A stretch of 64,000 nucleotides of DNA, taken from contig JAFTRV010000061.1 in NCBI GenBank assembly GCA_017462065.1, positions 1-64,000 on the forward strand. Direction: 5' to 3'. Under the pieces are notes generated by a model, which saw only the letters and a list, made by a program, of their open reading frames with translations, did not search any database and was not told where the DNA came from. This DNA is from Bacteroidaceae bacterium. Its GTDB lineage: Bacteria > Bacteroidota > Bacteroidia > Bacteroidales > Bacteroidaceae. A program made the position numbers and the translations under genes. This document shows, one piece after another, positions 25,299 to 35,379 of the stretch (positions are counted from its first letter, which is position 1; the number at the start of each line of letters is the position of its first letter).

Positions 25299-28200
25299 AT
25301 GAAGCGTATATACACAACATTCATAATGGTTTTTGCCTGCCTCGTGACCATGACAAAAGCCTATGCACAAGAAAACCTTTTCAATGCCGATGGCATATAC
25401 TTTGCCGTTATAAGCGACGTAAACATGGCAGTGGAGGTAACATGCGGCGAAACAAAATATGCCGGCATAGTAAATATACCCCCGGCAGTCACATACAACG
25501 ATATCACTTACAGCGTCACCGCTATCGGCGAGAACGCTTTTGCCGACTGCGACGGACTGCAAGGAGTTGCTATCCCCGGCACCGTAACCGAGATTAAAAG
25601 TCATGCATTTCACGGATGCTCGGCCATTAGCGAAATTACCGTTCCTGCAAGCATCACGAACATAGGAGACAAGGCGTTCGAAGGGTGCAGTTCACTGAAA
25701 AAGGTATATAACTTCTCACAGCTCACGTTTGCGAGAATGTCTACATCGCATGGCTACATAGCGTATTACGCCGACAAGGTGGTAAATGCGGCCAACGGCA
25801 CTGCTATCGGCGATTATATATTCACGACACACGACGGAATTCATACGTTAGCGGCATACACGGGAAACGCTGCGGAAATAACATTGCCGCAAGACTATAA
25901 CGGAGAGAGCTACACGATTGGCGCGTCAGCGTTCCATGCGAACACAGGACTGTCGAAAGCGACAATACCCGAAAGCGTTACAGCTATCGGGCACTCGGCA
26001 TTCGGCATGTGTACCGCCCTTTCGGAGATTATAGTTCCTAACAGCGTCGAGAAAATCGGCAACGGAGCATTCGAGGGGTGCCGCAAGCTTTCGGGCATAA
26101 CCTTGCCCACAGGCATTGAGACTATTGAGGATGCCACATTCTACAATTGCGTACAGCTCAAAGAAATAACAATCCCCAACAATGTAAAGAGTATCGGCAA
26201 GAATGCTTTTTATGACTGTAAGGCTCTGAAGAGAATATACAACCTTTCGACATTGACATTTACCAAAGGAATGGCCGACAACGGCTTTGTCGCATATTAT
26301 GCCGACAACGTGGTCAATGCGCCCAATGGAACAATTGTCGGCGATTATGTATTCTCAACGGTAAGGGGCGTACACACTCTGGTGAAATACATCGGAGACG
26401 CAGTAGAGATTACATTGCCCGAAAGCTATAATAACGAACGGTACAATGTAGGCAAAGAGGCCTTTGACGACAGTAATTGGTATAAAAGCCAGCCCGACGG
26501 AGTTGTATATATTGATAATGTATTGTATAAATACAAAGGCATAATGCCGCAGAACTTCAAGCTGCGCGTTAAAGAAGGTACCGTGTCTATTGCAAACAAT
26601 GCTTTCTATGGCAACACTTCTCTTGCATGCATTGACATTGCCAACAGCGTGGCATATATTGGCGAAAACTCCTTCGGCAAATGCGAGAACCTTAAAACGG
26701 TGAACAACTTCTCCGAACTGACATTCAGCGCTGGCACTGCTGAGCATGGCTGCATTGCGGAACATGCCAACAGGGTAATAAATGTTCCGGCACCTGACGG
26801 AGAGATTGTAGAAGATTTCGTTTTCTCGACAACTGACGGCAAGCATAAACTGGTAAAATATGTCGGAGACGCAAAAGAAGTCCTATTGCCCGAAAGCTAC
26901 AAGCAAGGCGCATATTCAATTGGCGAAGCTGCATTTCAGGGACATACAGCTTTGGAAAGCATTACAATAACATACAATGTCGCCGAAATCGAGAAGAACG
27001 CTTTTAGCGGTTGTAACAACCTTAAGAAGGTAATAAATTTCTCACGATTTAATTCCGAGGCAGGCTCTGGCGAGAATGGCGGCATAGCCCTGCATGCCGA
27101 AAAGGTAATAAATGTTCCCGCACCGAACGGGGCATTGATCGAAGATTTCGTATTCTCGACCATTGAAAACGTTCATACCCTCGTCAAGTATGTAGGGGAA
27201 AGTACGGAAATAACACTGCCCGGCAGCTACAACGGCAAAGAGTATCTGTTAGGAATGAACATCTTTGACGAGAGACTCGAAATATCGGGCTTAGCAGTAG
27301 AAAAAGATAATAGGCTGTACGACAGCAGAGAGAACTGCAATGCGGTGATAGAGAACGCAACAAACTCGCTTGTCCTTGGATGCAAGAACAGTTTTGTTCC
27401 ACGCAGCGTAACGAGCATAGGCAGCAACGCATTCAAGAATTGCAATGGGATTGACGCCATTGAGATACCATACAGCGTTACGAACATCGATGAGAATGCA
27501 TTCTGCAATTGCAGCAACCTTAGGAGCGTAATAAACTTCTCGCAACTTGAATTTATAAAAGGCTCTGACGAGCATGGCGGCATTGCCTTGCATGCAGAAA
27601 AGATAATAAACGTTCCTGCACCTAACGGAGCGTTGATTAGCAATTTCGTATTCTCGACAATTGACAACGTTCATACCCTTATCAAATATGTAGGCAAAGA
27701 AAAGCATGTCGAGATACCTGAGAGTTATAATGGCGAAGAGTTCAAGATCGGCGAAGAGTCATTCAAGGATTGCATAACGATAGAAAGCATTGCTGTTCCT
27801 GGCAGCATGAAGAGTTTCGGAAAGAACGCTTTTGAAGGTTGCGCCGCACTATGCGAAGTACATATAACAGACATTGTTTCGTGGTGCGGAATCGAATTCG
27901 CCAATGAGAATGCGAACCCGTTGTCACAGGCAAAAGAGCTGTATATGAACAACGAGTTAATCACGAAACTTTTCATTCCGGAAGATGTGGAAACAATAAA
28001 AGGCTTTACATTCTACAACTGCCTTCCACTGACCGACGTTACAATTGCGAACGGAATAAAGGATATCGGCGAGTACGCATTCTACGGCTGCGACAACATG
28101 GAGAACCTTTATATCAGCAACACGATAAAAAAGATTGGCGACTATGCGTTCAGCGAGTGCAACAACCTAATGGAGATAAAAGCAAGCTCAAAGAAGGCCA

Positions 28201-28466
28201 TTACGGCAAGCTCCAACGTATTCAGCAACGATGCGTACGTCAATGTTATGCTGTTCGTACCCGAAGGGCGTAAATTCGCATACGAGAGGGCTACACCGTG
28301 GAAAGGCTTTTATATTGTAGAGATGAACTTTACAGACATTGAAGATATTAAGGCCGATAGTGCCGGTGAGACGAACGATATCTATTACGACCTTTCCGGC
28401 CGTGCCGTAAATAGCCCCGCAAAAGGAATGTACATCAAGAACGGCAAAACCGTAATAATACGATAA
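25299..28466 (+). CDS. BspA-like leucine-rich repeat surface protein
   Basis: 1055 residues. Signal peptide (residues 1-24, ending AYAQ), then many BspA/TpLRR repeats (for example VTAIGENAFADCDGLQGVAI). Five times the repeat run is broken by a second module of about 75 residues, starting near residues 138, 314, 468, 579 and 745: NFSxLxF...HGxIAxxAxKVIN...G...FVFST...HTLVKYVG...LPESYNG. This alternation is a composite architecture rather than a plain LRR solenoid. The C-terminus (YYDLSGRAVNSPAKGMYIKN) is a sorting-type tail like that of the esterase ending at 39036. BspA proteins act at the cell surface in adhesion and ligand binding. The promoter has a TAACTTCG element near 25266. Monocistronic, closed by the terminator at 28475. 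Confidence 0.9.
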   Translation: MKRIYTTFIMVFACLVTMTKAYAQENLFNADGIYFAVISDVNMAVEVTCGETKYAGIVNIPPAVTYNDITYSVTAIGENAFADCDGLQGVAIPGTVTEIKSHAFHGCSAISEITVPASITNIGDKAFEGCSSLKKVYNFSQLTFARMSTSHGYIAYYADKVVNAANGTAIGDYIFTTHDGIHTLAAYTGNAAEITLPQDYNGESYTIGASAFHANTGLSKATIPESVTAIGHSAFGMCTALSEIIVPNSVEKIGNGAFEGCRKLSGITLPTGIETIEDATFYNCVQLKEITIPNNVKSIGKNAFYDCKALKRIYNLSTLTFTKGMADNGFVAYYADNVVNAPNGTIVGDYVFSTVRGVHTLVKYIGDAVEITLPESYNNERYNVGKEAFDDSNWYKSQPDGVVYIDNVLYKYKGIMPQNFKLRVKEGTVSIANNAFYGNTSLACIDIANSVAYIGENSFGKCENLKTVNNFSELTFSAGTAEHGCIAEHANRVINVPAPDGEIVEDFVFSTTDGKHKLVKYVGDAKEVLLPESYKQGAYSIGEAAFQGHTALESITITYNVAEIEKNAFSGCNNLKKVINFSRFNSEAGSGENGGIALHAEKVINVPAPNGALIEDFVFSTIENVHTLVKYVGESTEITLPGSYNGKEYLLGMNIFDERLEISGLAVEKDNRLYDSRENCNAVIENATNSLVLGCKNSFVPRSVTSIGSNAFKNCNGIDAIEIPYSVTNIDENAFCNCSNLRSVINFSQLEFIKGSDEHGGIALHAEKIINVPAPNGALISNFVFSTIDNVHTLIKYVGKEKHVEIPESYNGEEFKIGEESFKDCITIESIAVPGSMKSFGKNAFEGCAALCEVHITDIVSWCGIEFANENANPLSQAKELYMNNELITKLFIPEDVETIKGFTFYNCLPLTDVTIANGIKDIGEYAFYGCDNMENLYISNTIKKIGDYAFSECNNLMEIKASSKKAITASSNVFSNDAYVNVMLFVPEGRKFAYERATPWKGFYIVEMNFTDIEDIKADSAGETNDIYYDLSGRAVNSPAKGMYIKNGKTVIIR

Positions 28467-28474
28467 CAGTTATT

Positions 28475-28513
28475 AAAACAAGGGATGTATCTTTTCGATA
28501 CATCCCTTGTTTT
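28475..28513. terminator. Bidirectional terminator between BspA and trpS
   Basis: Perfect 17-bp stem (28475-28491 with 28497-28513) around a 5-base loop; the stem ends are A-rich and T-rich, giving U tracts on both strands. It separates the convergent genes. Confidence 0.93.
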
Positions 28514-28531
28514 AATATGTTCACTTATCGC

Positions 28532-29623
28532 TTATGCCTGCTCGGCGAATTTGCGTGCCTGTTCGGCGATAAGCTCTTCGTCTTCGAAGTAATTTATCTT
28601 CATTGCACGGCGTACGTCGTTAAGCGTATCGGCAGCAACGGAGCGCGCCTCTTCGCAACCCCTCTTCAACAGGGCGTACACCTCGGGGATTTTAGCCTCC
28701 CACTCTTTGCGGCGGGCACGGATAGGAGCAAGCTCCTCTTCGAGGATAGCTATAAGGAAACGCTTTACCTTGACGTCGCCAAGACCTCCGCGACGATAAT
28801 GAGCCTTGAGCTCGTCAAGGTTCGGATATTCAGGAAGGTATCTCTCGAAATGTTCGGGACGGCAGAATGCGTCAAGATATGTAAACACAGTGTTGCCCTC
28901 AACCTTGCCCGGGTCCTGAACACGCAGGTGCTCAGGGTCGGTATACATGCCCATTACATGCTGTTTAAGCTCCTCCGCCGTGTCGGAGAGGTATATGCAG
29001 TTGCCGAGCGACTTGCTCATCTTCGCCTTGCCGTCGGTACCCGGAAGACGCAGGCAGGCAGCGTTGTCGGGAAGCAGTATTTCGGGCTCCACGAGCGTTT
29101 CGCCATATATGCCGTTGAAGCGGCGCGCAATCTCGCGTGCCTGCTCTATCATCGGCTGCTGGTCTTCACCGGCGGGAACGGTAGTAGCACGGAAAGCCGT
29201 GATGTCCGAAGCCTGGCTAATGGGATATGTGAAGAAGCCTACCGGAATGCTTGTCTCGAAATTGCGCATCTGAATTTCGGTCTTCACCGTCGGGTTACGC
29301 TGCAGGCGCGACACGGTTACAAGATTCATATAATAGAATGACAGCTCGCACAGTTCAGCGACCTGCGACTGTATGAAGATAGTGCACTTTGACGGGTCAA
29401 GGCCTACCGACAGATAGTCGAGAGCGACCTCTATGATATTCTGACGCACCTTTTCGGGGTTGTCAGCGTTGTCGGTCAGCGCCTGAGCGTCGGCAATCAT
29501 TATGAAAATCTTATCGTAAAGTCCTGAGTTCTGCAGCTCGACACGACGGCGCAGAGAGCCTACATAGTGTCCTAAATGAAGACGGCCCGTTGGGCGGTCA
29601 CCTGTAAGAATTATTTTGCTCAT
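28532..29623 (-). CDS. trpS: Tryptophanyl-tRNA synthetase
   Basis: 363 residues, within the family range. Class Ic Rossmann-fold synthetase: the HIGH-like motif appears as HLGHYVGS (residues 16-23) and the KMSKS loop as KMSKS (201-205); the intervening GEDQQP segment is characteristic of TrpRS. It charges tRNA-Trp with tryptophan in the cytoplasm. It ends at the shared bidirectional terminator. A TATCTTCG element at 29658-29651 (minus) is a candidate -7 promoter. Single gene; no unusual features. Confidence 0.97.
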   Translation of the reverse strand: MSKIILTGDRPTGRLHLGHYVGSLRRRVELQNSGLYDKIFIMIADAQALTDNADNPEKVRQNIIEVALDYLSVGLDPSKCTIFIQSQVAELCELSFYYMNLVTVSRLQRNPTVKTEIQMRNFETSIPVGFFTYPISQASDITAFRATTVPAGEDQQPMIEQAREIARRFNGIYGETLVEPEILLPDNAACLRLPGTDGKAKMSKSLGNCIYLSDTAEELKQHVMGMYTDPEHLRVQDPGKVEGNTVFTYLDAFCRPEHFERYLPEYPNLDELKAHYRRGGLGDVKVKRFLIAILEEELAPIRARRKEWEAKIPEVYALLKRGCEEARSVAADTLNDVRRAMKINYFEDEELIAEQARKFAEQA

Positions 29624-29733
29624 ACTATTTTATGCTGTTCTTAATTTTTGCGAAGATACAACAAAGAAATGAAAGGGTGAGCAGATTTTATATTTTTTTG
29701 CGGCTACAGCCTGGCACATTTCCCTTTTTGCAT

Positions 29734-29769
29734 AAAAAATGGGTTACTTTACTGCAAGGTAGAGTAACC
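29734..29769 (-). terminator. Terminator of the toxin-antitoxin operon
   Basis: 11-bp stem (29742-29752 with 29759-29769, one G-U pair) followed on the minus strand by ATTTTTTATG; just downstream of the antitoxin stop at 29796. Confidence 0.8.
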
Positions 29770-29795
29770 ACATTATGGGGTAAAAGACAATAGAA

Positions 29796-30086
29796 TTAGA
29801 ACTCAACGCTGATATTGAGTTTGCCACCCAATCCGCGTTCTACAATTTCAAATAATGTCTTTAATGTTATGTTCTCGCCATCATTTTCTACTTTTGAAAT
29901 AAAAGTACGCTTCTTATTGATACGGCGAGCCAAATCTTCTTGAGTCAAAGCCTTTTGCTCCCTTGCAGTGCGAATCTTAAAACCTACACGCAAAGCCTCC
30001 AACTCACGCTCCAATCTATCCCTTTCGGGTACACCAATCTCACCATAGTACTGAGATTTAAGTTGGTCTAATGTCTTTGTTTTCAT
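29796..30086 (-). CDS. HigA-like antitoxin (XRE-family HTH)
   Basis: 96 residues. Helix-turn-helix of the XRE type at about residues 42-63 (LTQEDLARRINKKRTFISKVE), with the usual recognition-helix pattern. An N-terminal helical part (about residues 1-35) precedes it. It overlaps the toxin stop codon by 4 bases (ATGA) and follows it, which is the higBA order (toxin first). It should neutralise the toxin and repress the operon through the palindrome upstream. A strong terminator follows. Confidence 0.9.
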   Translation of the reverse strand: MKTKTLDQLKSQYYGEIGVPERDRLERELEALRVGFKIRTAREQKALTQEDLARRINKKRTFISKVENDGENITLKTLFEIVERGLGGKLNISVEF

Positions 30087-30433
30087 AACTCGTTACTCTC
30101 CTTATCCTTATAATATTCATTCATTAATTTTACAGCACGTTCTATTTCTCCTTTTGGCGTTTTTTGCGTTTTCTTTTGAAAACCTGATAACAATACAACA
30201 AATTTATTGCCATCAAAGAAACAGAAAATGCGAAAAATATTTGAACCTAACTGCACACGAACCTCAAACAAACCATTTGTTCCCTCAATAAACTTCAAAT
30301 ATTGAACAGGTACGCGCTCAATCTGTTCTATTATATCCAAGACTTTGATGATTTTGTCACGAACCTTTTGTGGCTGTGCTGCGAAAAACTCCTCAAAATA
30401 ATGCTTGTAAATTATAACTTCTCTTACTTTCAC
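30083..30433 (-). CDS. HigB/RelE-family toxin
   Basis: 116 residues. RelE-like fold: KVLDIIEQIERVPVQYLKFIEG then NGLFEVRVQLGSNIFRIFCFFDGNKFVVLLSGFQKK, typical of the Gp49/HigB family that cuts mRNA at the ribosome. The start is GTG (30431-30433); no ATG exists upstream in frame before a stop, and the start matches homologues that begin with KVREVIIYK. It is the first gene of the operon. Directly upstream is the 32-bp imperfect palindrome 30435-30466, a likely operator. Confidence 0.9.
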   Translation of the reverse strand: MKVREVIIYKHYFEEFFAAQPQKVRDKIIKVLDIIEQIERVPVQYLKFIEGTNGLFEVRVQLGSNIFRIFCFFDGNKFVVLLSGFQKKTQKTPKGEIERAVKLMNEYYKDKESNEL

Positions 30434-30434
30434 A

Positions 30435-30466
30435 GCACGAAGGTAATTTATAAATTACATTCGTGC
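30435..30466. promoter_or_regulatory. Palindromic operator of the toxin-antitoxin operon
   Basis: GCACGAAGGTAATTTA at 30435-30450 is followed directly by its near-reverse complement at 30451-30466 (one mismatch). It starts one base upstream of the GTG start codon. Antitoxin binding here would block transcription; as RNA it would fold over the ribosome-binding region. Confidence 0.75.
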
Positions 30467-31164
30467 AAGAAAAGAAGAAACTTTTTTCTAAAACAAGCTC
30501 TTTTGTGTGGGAAACGGCACTCTCTGTCTTGTTCGGATTTTTAACATAGACTTTGCGTACCGCCAAATTGGGCTGCATTCGCTGTGTAATCACAAATAAA
30601 TTTGCATTACGCTCATTTGCACCAATTTTCCAAACTCTGCCTGTCTTTCGGCTGTAATAACTCTCTTTGACTTAATTGCTTTGGCAACATTCGCTTTTCG
30701 CACCCCACGCGGCACGACTACATCATGCTACGTGCGACCTATCACTGCTCGCATTAATTTCATTGAACCAGCTTTCGCTCGCAGTGAGATTACAAGTTAA
30801 ACTTGTATCTCGCTCGCTTAATCGCAGCATTGTCGAATATCCACAAAGGGAATTTCGCTATCGAGATTTTTTATGTGCATACAAGGGCAATACGGTAAGG
30901 ATATAACTCATCAAGGATTATGAGGAAAAATTTACCCTCCGGTCTATAAGAAATTGTTTGGTAAAGCGACAAAAAAAAGAGCGACAAAGAATTTTCAATT
31001 ATTCCTTATCACTCTGCTTGTCCTTGTGAATATCCGTGTGGTGCTACCTCTGCACCGAAAAAAGCCGTAACCGAAAAGCCCAAGTAGTGCTGTCATCATC
31101 AATGGCATACCAAGTGCCGGCACATCACGCATCGGCAGACGATATCCGAAGAGGACGGTATAAT
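30467..31164. other. Gene-poor accessory stretch with degraded sequence
   Basis: About 700 bases without a convincing gene. Two imperfect hairpins are visible (TCACTGC...GCAGTGA near 30748-30792; GAGATTACAAG... near 30785-30812), plus a broken reading frame on plus ending SAPKKAVTEKPK and a stop near 31086. Reading frames here are short and unlike neighbouring genes, so this looks like decayed accessory DNA between the toxin-antitoxin pair and the acyltransferase operon. Confidence 0.5.
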
Positions 31165-31198
31165 GCAAAAGAAACCCCTACAACGCAGGTTGTAGGGG
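31165..31198 (-). terminator. Terminator downstream of the SGNH gene
   Basis: 10-bp stem CCCCTACAAC (31175-31184) with GTTGTAGGGG (31189-31198), 4-base loop, followed on the minus strand by TTTCTTTTGC. It is placed about 60 bases after the SGNH stop at 31258, so it ends the MBOAT-SGNH transcript. Confidence 0.85.
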
Positions 31199-31257
31199 CT
31201 TTGAACTCAATAAGGGAAATTACAATGCTTTTTTTTCTTAAAAAGAATAATCGGGTA

Positions 31258-32178
31258 TTACAGCTTTTTTAAAATTCCAACAAGATGTTCTGAATGTCTT
31301 TGGGCTCCATCTTTGTTCAAATGATATTCAGAATCATAGAAAAGAGTTTTTGGCATAACAACATCCGATGGGGAACATATAAAAGGCATTTTGTTTACAT
31401 TCATTATAGAATCAATAAATTGAATATCCAGAATCTTGTTGTTATATCCTGTCTCTTCTATTGCAGGTGGATATAATATTATTTCAGTTCCTTTCTCTTT
31501 CATATCTCTTATCTTGGATATGAAATATTCAATAAAATCACTATTTACATTACTCCTCTTATGTTGAATTGCTATAGGGCTGGAAAAACTTGTTTCTCTT
31601 TCCCAATGTGCAATAACATCGCCATATTCATTGAATGATTCGTATTGATATATATTTTTACTGTTTTTGAGAACAAGATTAACTAAACTTGATTCGATAT
31701 TGGCTCTGATATATGCAGGTGTATTATCTATTATACATCTTAATTGCTCTTTGTTAAGAGTGTTTATACATTTCCCATTTGTTAAATAGAAAATATCTGC
31801 AAGAGGCTTTTCGCCATAAGCATTCTTGTTAAAGAAATGTTCGTATTCAGGTGATAAAATAACAATATCACCTTCTTTTACATATAGCGATAAAACATCA
31901 ATTATATATTTAAGACCAAATCCCGCATGTAATCCAAAATTTATGACATCCATATTCATTGAATCGGATATGATTTTCGAATTATATCCGAATGCCACAT
32001 TACTACCTCCTACAAGAATAATAGAGGGTTGTCTGTTTTCCCTGCTTAGCATATCCTGTTTGACAAGTTGTCTGCGTATGTATCCATGCTTGTTATATGG
32101 GAAAATGGAGGTTATTGCTATTAAAGCAAATATGATTATTATAAGGAATAATCCTAATTTTTTACAAAACCTATTCAT
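31258..32178 (-). CDS. SGNH-type hydrolase/acetyltransferase partner of MBOAT
   Basis: 306 residues with one N-terminal membrane anchor (LGLFLIIIIFALIAITSIF, residues 9-27), the rest periplasmic. SGNH signatures: block I GGSNVAFGYN with the catalytic Ser, and the C-terminal D/H pair in YHLNKDGAQRHSEHL. Paired downstream of an MBOAT acyltransferase, it would transfer or remove O-acetyl groups on a polysaccharide, as AlgJ/AlgX or PatB-like proteins do. 21 bases separate it from the MBOAT gene. Low GC and location in an accessory stretch suggest transfer. Confidence 0.8.
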   Translation of the reverse strand: MNRFCKKLGLFLIIIIFALIAITSIFPYNKHGYIRRQLVKQDMLSRENRQPSIILVGGSNVAFGYNSKIISDSMNMDVINFGLHAGFGLKYIIDVLSLYVKEGDIVILSPEYEHFFNKNAYGEKPLADIFYLTNGKCINTLNKEQLRCIIDNTPAYIRANIESSLVNLVLKNSKNIYQYESFNEYGDVIAHWERETSFSSPIAIQHKRSNVNSDFIEYFISKIRDMKEKGTEIILYPPAIEETGYNNKILDIQFIDSIMNVNKMPFICSPSDVVMPKTLFYDSEYHLNKDGAQRHSEHLVGILKKL

Positions 32179-32199
32179 TTTATATGATTAAGAATCCAT

Positions 32200-33630
32200 T
32201 TAAAATTGGAAATATATAAAAGTCTGATTGCTCCTGAAAAATACGATACTCCATAAGCACAGAACAATATATATAATCCATCTTATTATTTGTTTGTCAT
32301 TCGACAAACGGTAAGTTTCTTCATGATTTCTATACACCCATTCGATGGTGATAAGAATAATTATTCCCATTATACACTCCGCTGTTGTACGTAATTGTAC
32401 ATCATTGAAATTAGGGAAACTGTAACTTCTTATTTCTAAAAGCTTGTAAATAAATTCATATGCCTCATAAATACTTGCACTTCTGAAAATAATCCATCCA
32501 ATGGTGACAAGAAGAAAAGTAATAAGTATTGAAAACAGATCCTTAGATATTATCTTGTTCTGGATTGTTTCATGTTTTTGCCTATGTATAATGTTAGGGA
32601 TAAACAATAAAGAGTGGTATAGTCCCCAAAAGATAAATGTCCAATTTGCACCATGCCATAAACCGCTTGCCGCGAAAACAAGCAAGGTATTTGTTATTTG
32701 ACGTTTTTTGCCACACTTGGATCCTCCTAACGGAATGTATAGATAATTTATGAACCATTTGTTCAATGAAATATGCCAACGTTTCCAGAACTCTGCAATA
32801 TTACGTGAGAAATATGGGATGTTGAAGTTCTTCATTAATCTTATTCCAAAAAGTTTTGCAACTCCAATTGCAATATCTGAATAACCGGAAAAATCGCCAT
32901 AAATCTGGAATGCGAACAATACAGCTGTTATTGCTAATGCAGTAGGATTATAATATGAGATATCACTATATACAGCATCAACAATACTCGCAGCGGTATC
33001 AGCAATTACTATCTTTTTGAAAAAGCCCCAAATGATCTGTTTACATCCATCTATTGCCAATTCATAGTCAAAAGATCGCTTTTTCATAATCTGAGTTAAT
33101 AGATTTTCGGCTCTCTCTATTGGTCCGGCAACAAGTTGAGGGAAAAATGAGATGAATGCACAAAAAGCGATAGGATCCTTGCAGGCCTCTATTTGCTTTT
33201 TATATACGTCAATGGTATAGCTTAAAGCTTGGAAAGTATAGAAACTTATACCGACAGGAAGTATTACGTCTAATGTTACCCAATCAATAGATATTCCAAA
33301 AGCCGATAGGGCGTTTACCAAACTTAGTGAGAAAAAGTTGTAATATTTGAATATGCATAAAATAAGCAGATTGAAAAAAATGCTTAATATGTTTATCGTC
33401 TTGGTTATTAAAAGTTTTTCTCTATATCTCTTTATTAGCAATCCACTCGTAAAACTCAAGAATGTTGTACATATTATGAGAAATAGAAACTTGTAGTTCC
33501 ACCATCCATAAAATAGGTAGCTTGCAATACAAATAAATAAATTTTGCGTTTTTACACTCTTTTTAAAAGACCAATATATAATGAATACTATTGGAAGAAA
33601 TATGAGGAATTCTAAAGAATTGAAAATCAT
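32200..33630 (-). CDS. MBOAT O-acyltransferase (AlgI-like)
   Basis: 476 residues, multi-spanning inner-membrane protein of about 10-12 helices. Family marks: LPVGISFYTFQALSYTIDVY, WKRWHISLNKWFINYLYIPLGG and the catalytic His in SGLWHGANWTFIFWGLYHS. AlgI-type proteins move acyl groups across the membrane for O-acetylation of exopolysaccharide or cell wall. The partner SGNH protein follows directly. The gene begins 15 bases after the truncated helicase stops, in the same direction, so it may be read from the helicase leader. Confidence 0.92.
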   Translation of the reverse strand: MIFNSLEFLIFLPIVFIIYWSFKKSVKTQNLFICIASYLFYGWWNYKFLFLIICTTFLSFTSGLLIKRYREKLLITKTINILSIFFNLLILCIFKYYNFFSLSLVNALSAFGISIDWVTLDVILPVGISFYTFQALSYTIDVYKKQIEACKDPIAFCAFISFFPQLVAGPIERAENLLTQIMKKRSFDYELAIDGCKQIIWGFFKKIVIADTAASIVDAVYSDISYYNPTALAITAVLFAFQIYGDFSGYSDIAIGVAKLFGIRLMKNFNIPYFSRNIAEFWKRWHISLNKWFINYLYIPLGGSKCGKKRQITNTLLVFAASGLWHGANWTFIFWGLYHSLLFIPNIIHRQKHETIQNKIISKDLFSILITFLLVTIGWIIFRSASIYEAYEFIYKLLEIRSYSFPNFNDVQLRTTAECIMGIIILITIEWVYRNHEETYRLSNDKQIIRWIIYIVLCLWSIVFFRSNQTFIYFQF

Positions 33631-33644
33631 TGGATGCTTATTTC

Positions 33645-35291
33645 TTAATATTTACAAAGACATAAAGACCTTTCTCGTTCCGGCGGATTTCCTAATCCGC
33701 TGGCTGTGAGTATAAGCATCACCCGATGCGAGAATAGGAGTTTCTTTTTTTTCGGGATTAGGAAATCCCTATACTCAATTACAGGGGATGAATGAACATC
33801 CCCTGTGACGGGAGTATCGTAATACTGCTTGATGTGCCTACGACTGCGTGCAATGGTAACGGAGTCGAGGACTTCAAAAAAATCGAAGTCGAGTTCTTGG
33901 AGCAGCTTTGCTGTGGTACGCTCTTCTGCCGGTATGCGTGTCCAGCTGTTATACGCTGCCTGTGCCTGTCGGAATATATCGTCAATGCTACGCGATGTGT
34001 TCAGCAGGGAGTCGATATTTGCGCTGTCGCCCTCGTATGCAAGTTGCAGTTGGTTTTTAAGATCGTTGAAGCGGTTGTTTACGGGAGTGGCCGAAAGCAT
34101 AAGCACTTTGGTCTTTACTCCTTTGCATATAACCTTATTAAGCAAGCGAGAATAACGGTTCTCACGTTGGTTGCCGTCGTCATCTGTTGTAACCTTGCCA
34201 CCGTTGCGGAAATTGTGGCTCTCGTCGATAACGACAAGGTCATAGTTTCCCCAATTTATCTTGTCAAGGTCGTACCAGTTGGAAACACCGTGTTCACGCG
34301 ATAGGTCGGTATGGAAAAGGACATCGTAACGCAAGCGGTCTTTCGCCAATGGGTTGTTTATGTAGTTACTGCGGTATGTAGTCCAGTTGTCATAGAGTTT
34401 CTTGGGGCAAAGTACAAGCACGTTGCGGTTACGGTTCTCATAATACTTCACTACCGAAAGTGCGGTGAAGGTCTTTCCCAAACCTACGCTGTCGGCAAGA
34501 ATACAGCCGTTGTACTTCTCCAGTTTGTTGATTATGGCAAGTGAGGCATCGCGCTGGAAATTGTATAGCTTGTTCCATATAACGCTGTCCTTGAAGCCAG
34601 TTGCCTCGTTAGGCAGTACATCTTCGGAAATATCTTCCAAAAACTCGTGGAATATATTGTAGAGTGCCACGAAATAGAGAAAATCGGGGGCATTCTCTTT
34701 GTATGCGTTGGTGATGTTCTCTATTACCTCGTCGGTAACGACCTGCAATTTGCCGGTGTCGTGCCATAACTGCTCGAAGAGGGTGAGATATTGCTGTGAA
34801 TATGGTGCGTCGAGCTTGTTTATCATCGTGTAGGCATTATCGCCTCGCTCACAGCCAAGTTCTACTGTTGTAAAGCCGTTCAACGGCATATAGGACTTGT
34901 CATCGACATTGGCAAAGCCCATCATATTCTCACCTGTCCTGTTGGACTTGAAGCAGGCTTTCTTCTTTATCCACTCGGCGCACTCTTTGGCAACGGCACG
35001 CTGGGTAAGTTCATTGCGGAGCTTTACTTCAAACTCGGAGCCGTAAAGATTGCGTTCACGGTTGAGACGCGGAATGTAGAATTCACGCTTCTGCTTGCTT
35101 GCCTTTTCGGTGGTAAAGGTGGGAGAGGTAAACACAAAACGTAACTCTTCAATATCTTTCAACTGCTCTTTCAATTCCTGAAAAGCATAGATAGAGAAGC
35201 AGGAAGCTGCGATAGAGAGTTTGCTGCCCTCGCGCAACTCTACAACTAAATCTTCTTTTAGTGTTTTGTGTATATTGTCGATTATCTCCAT
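33645..35291 (-). pseudogene. SNF2 helicase with PLD-like N-terminus, truncated
   Basis: 548 residues where full relatives are about 1000. The N-terminus (SKLSIAASCFSIYAFQELKE) matches the phospholipase D-like domain found before SNF2 helicases; the ATPase core has Walker A ADSVGLGKT (residues 266-274), DESH in VVIDESHNFRN and SATPVNN. The C-terminal helicase lobe is absent. After YYDTPVTGD the sequence changes to an unrelated tail (RDFLIPKKKKLLFSHRVMLI) made by palindromic DNA. The protein could still be made but cannot be an active motor. The intact family works in restriction-like or DISARM-like defence; together with the genes at 1-3530 this suggests repeated turnover of such systems here. 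Confidence 0.85.
33684..33806. repeat. Cluster of small palindromes at the helicase breakpoint
   Basis: Four hairpins in 123 bp: CGGATTTCCTAATCCG (33684-33699), GCATCACCCGATGC (33716-33729), GGGATTAGGAAATCCC (33754-33769) and ACAGGGGATG-N6-CATCCCCTGT (33781-33806). The first and third share the core GGATTTCCTAATCC in opposite orientations, each next to GAGTATA. This resembles a small palindromic intergenic element or remnant of a mobile element end rather than coding DNA, and it marks where helicase homology stops. Confidence 0.65.
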
Positions 35292-35379
35292 TCCCCAACC
35301 ATTGTGCTTAATGCTCTTTTGGTTACGGACTTCTAATAACCTGACTATTATGTTTTAATTAGATATGCCTATCGGACAC

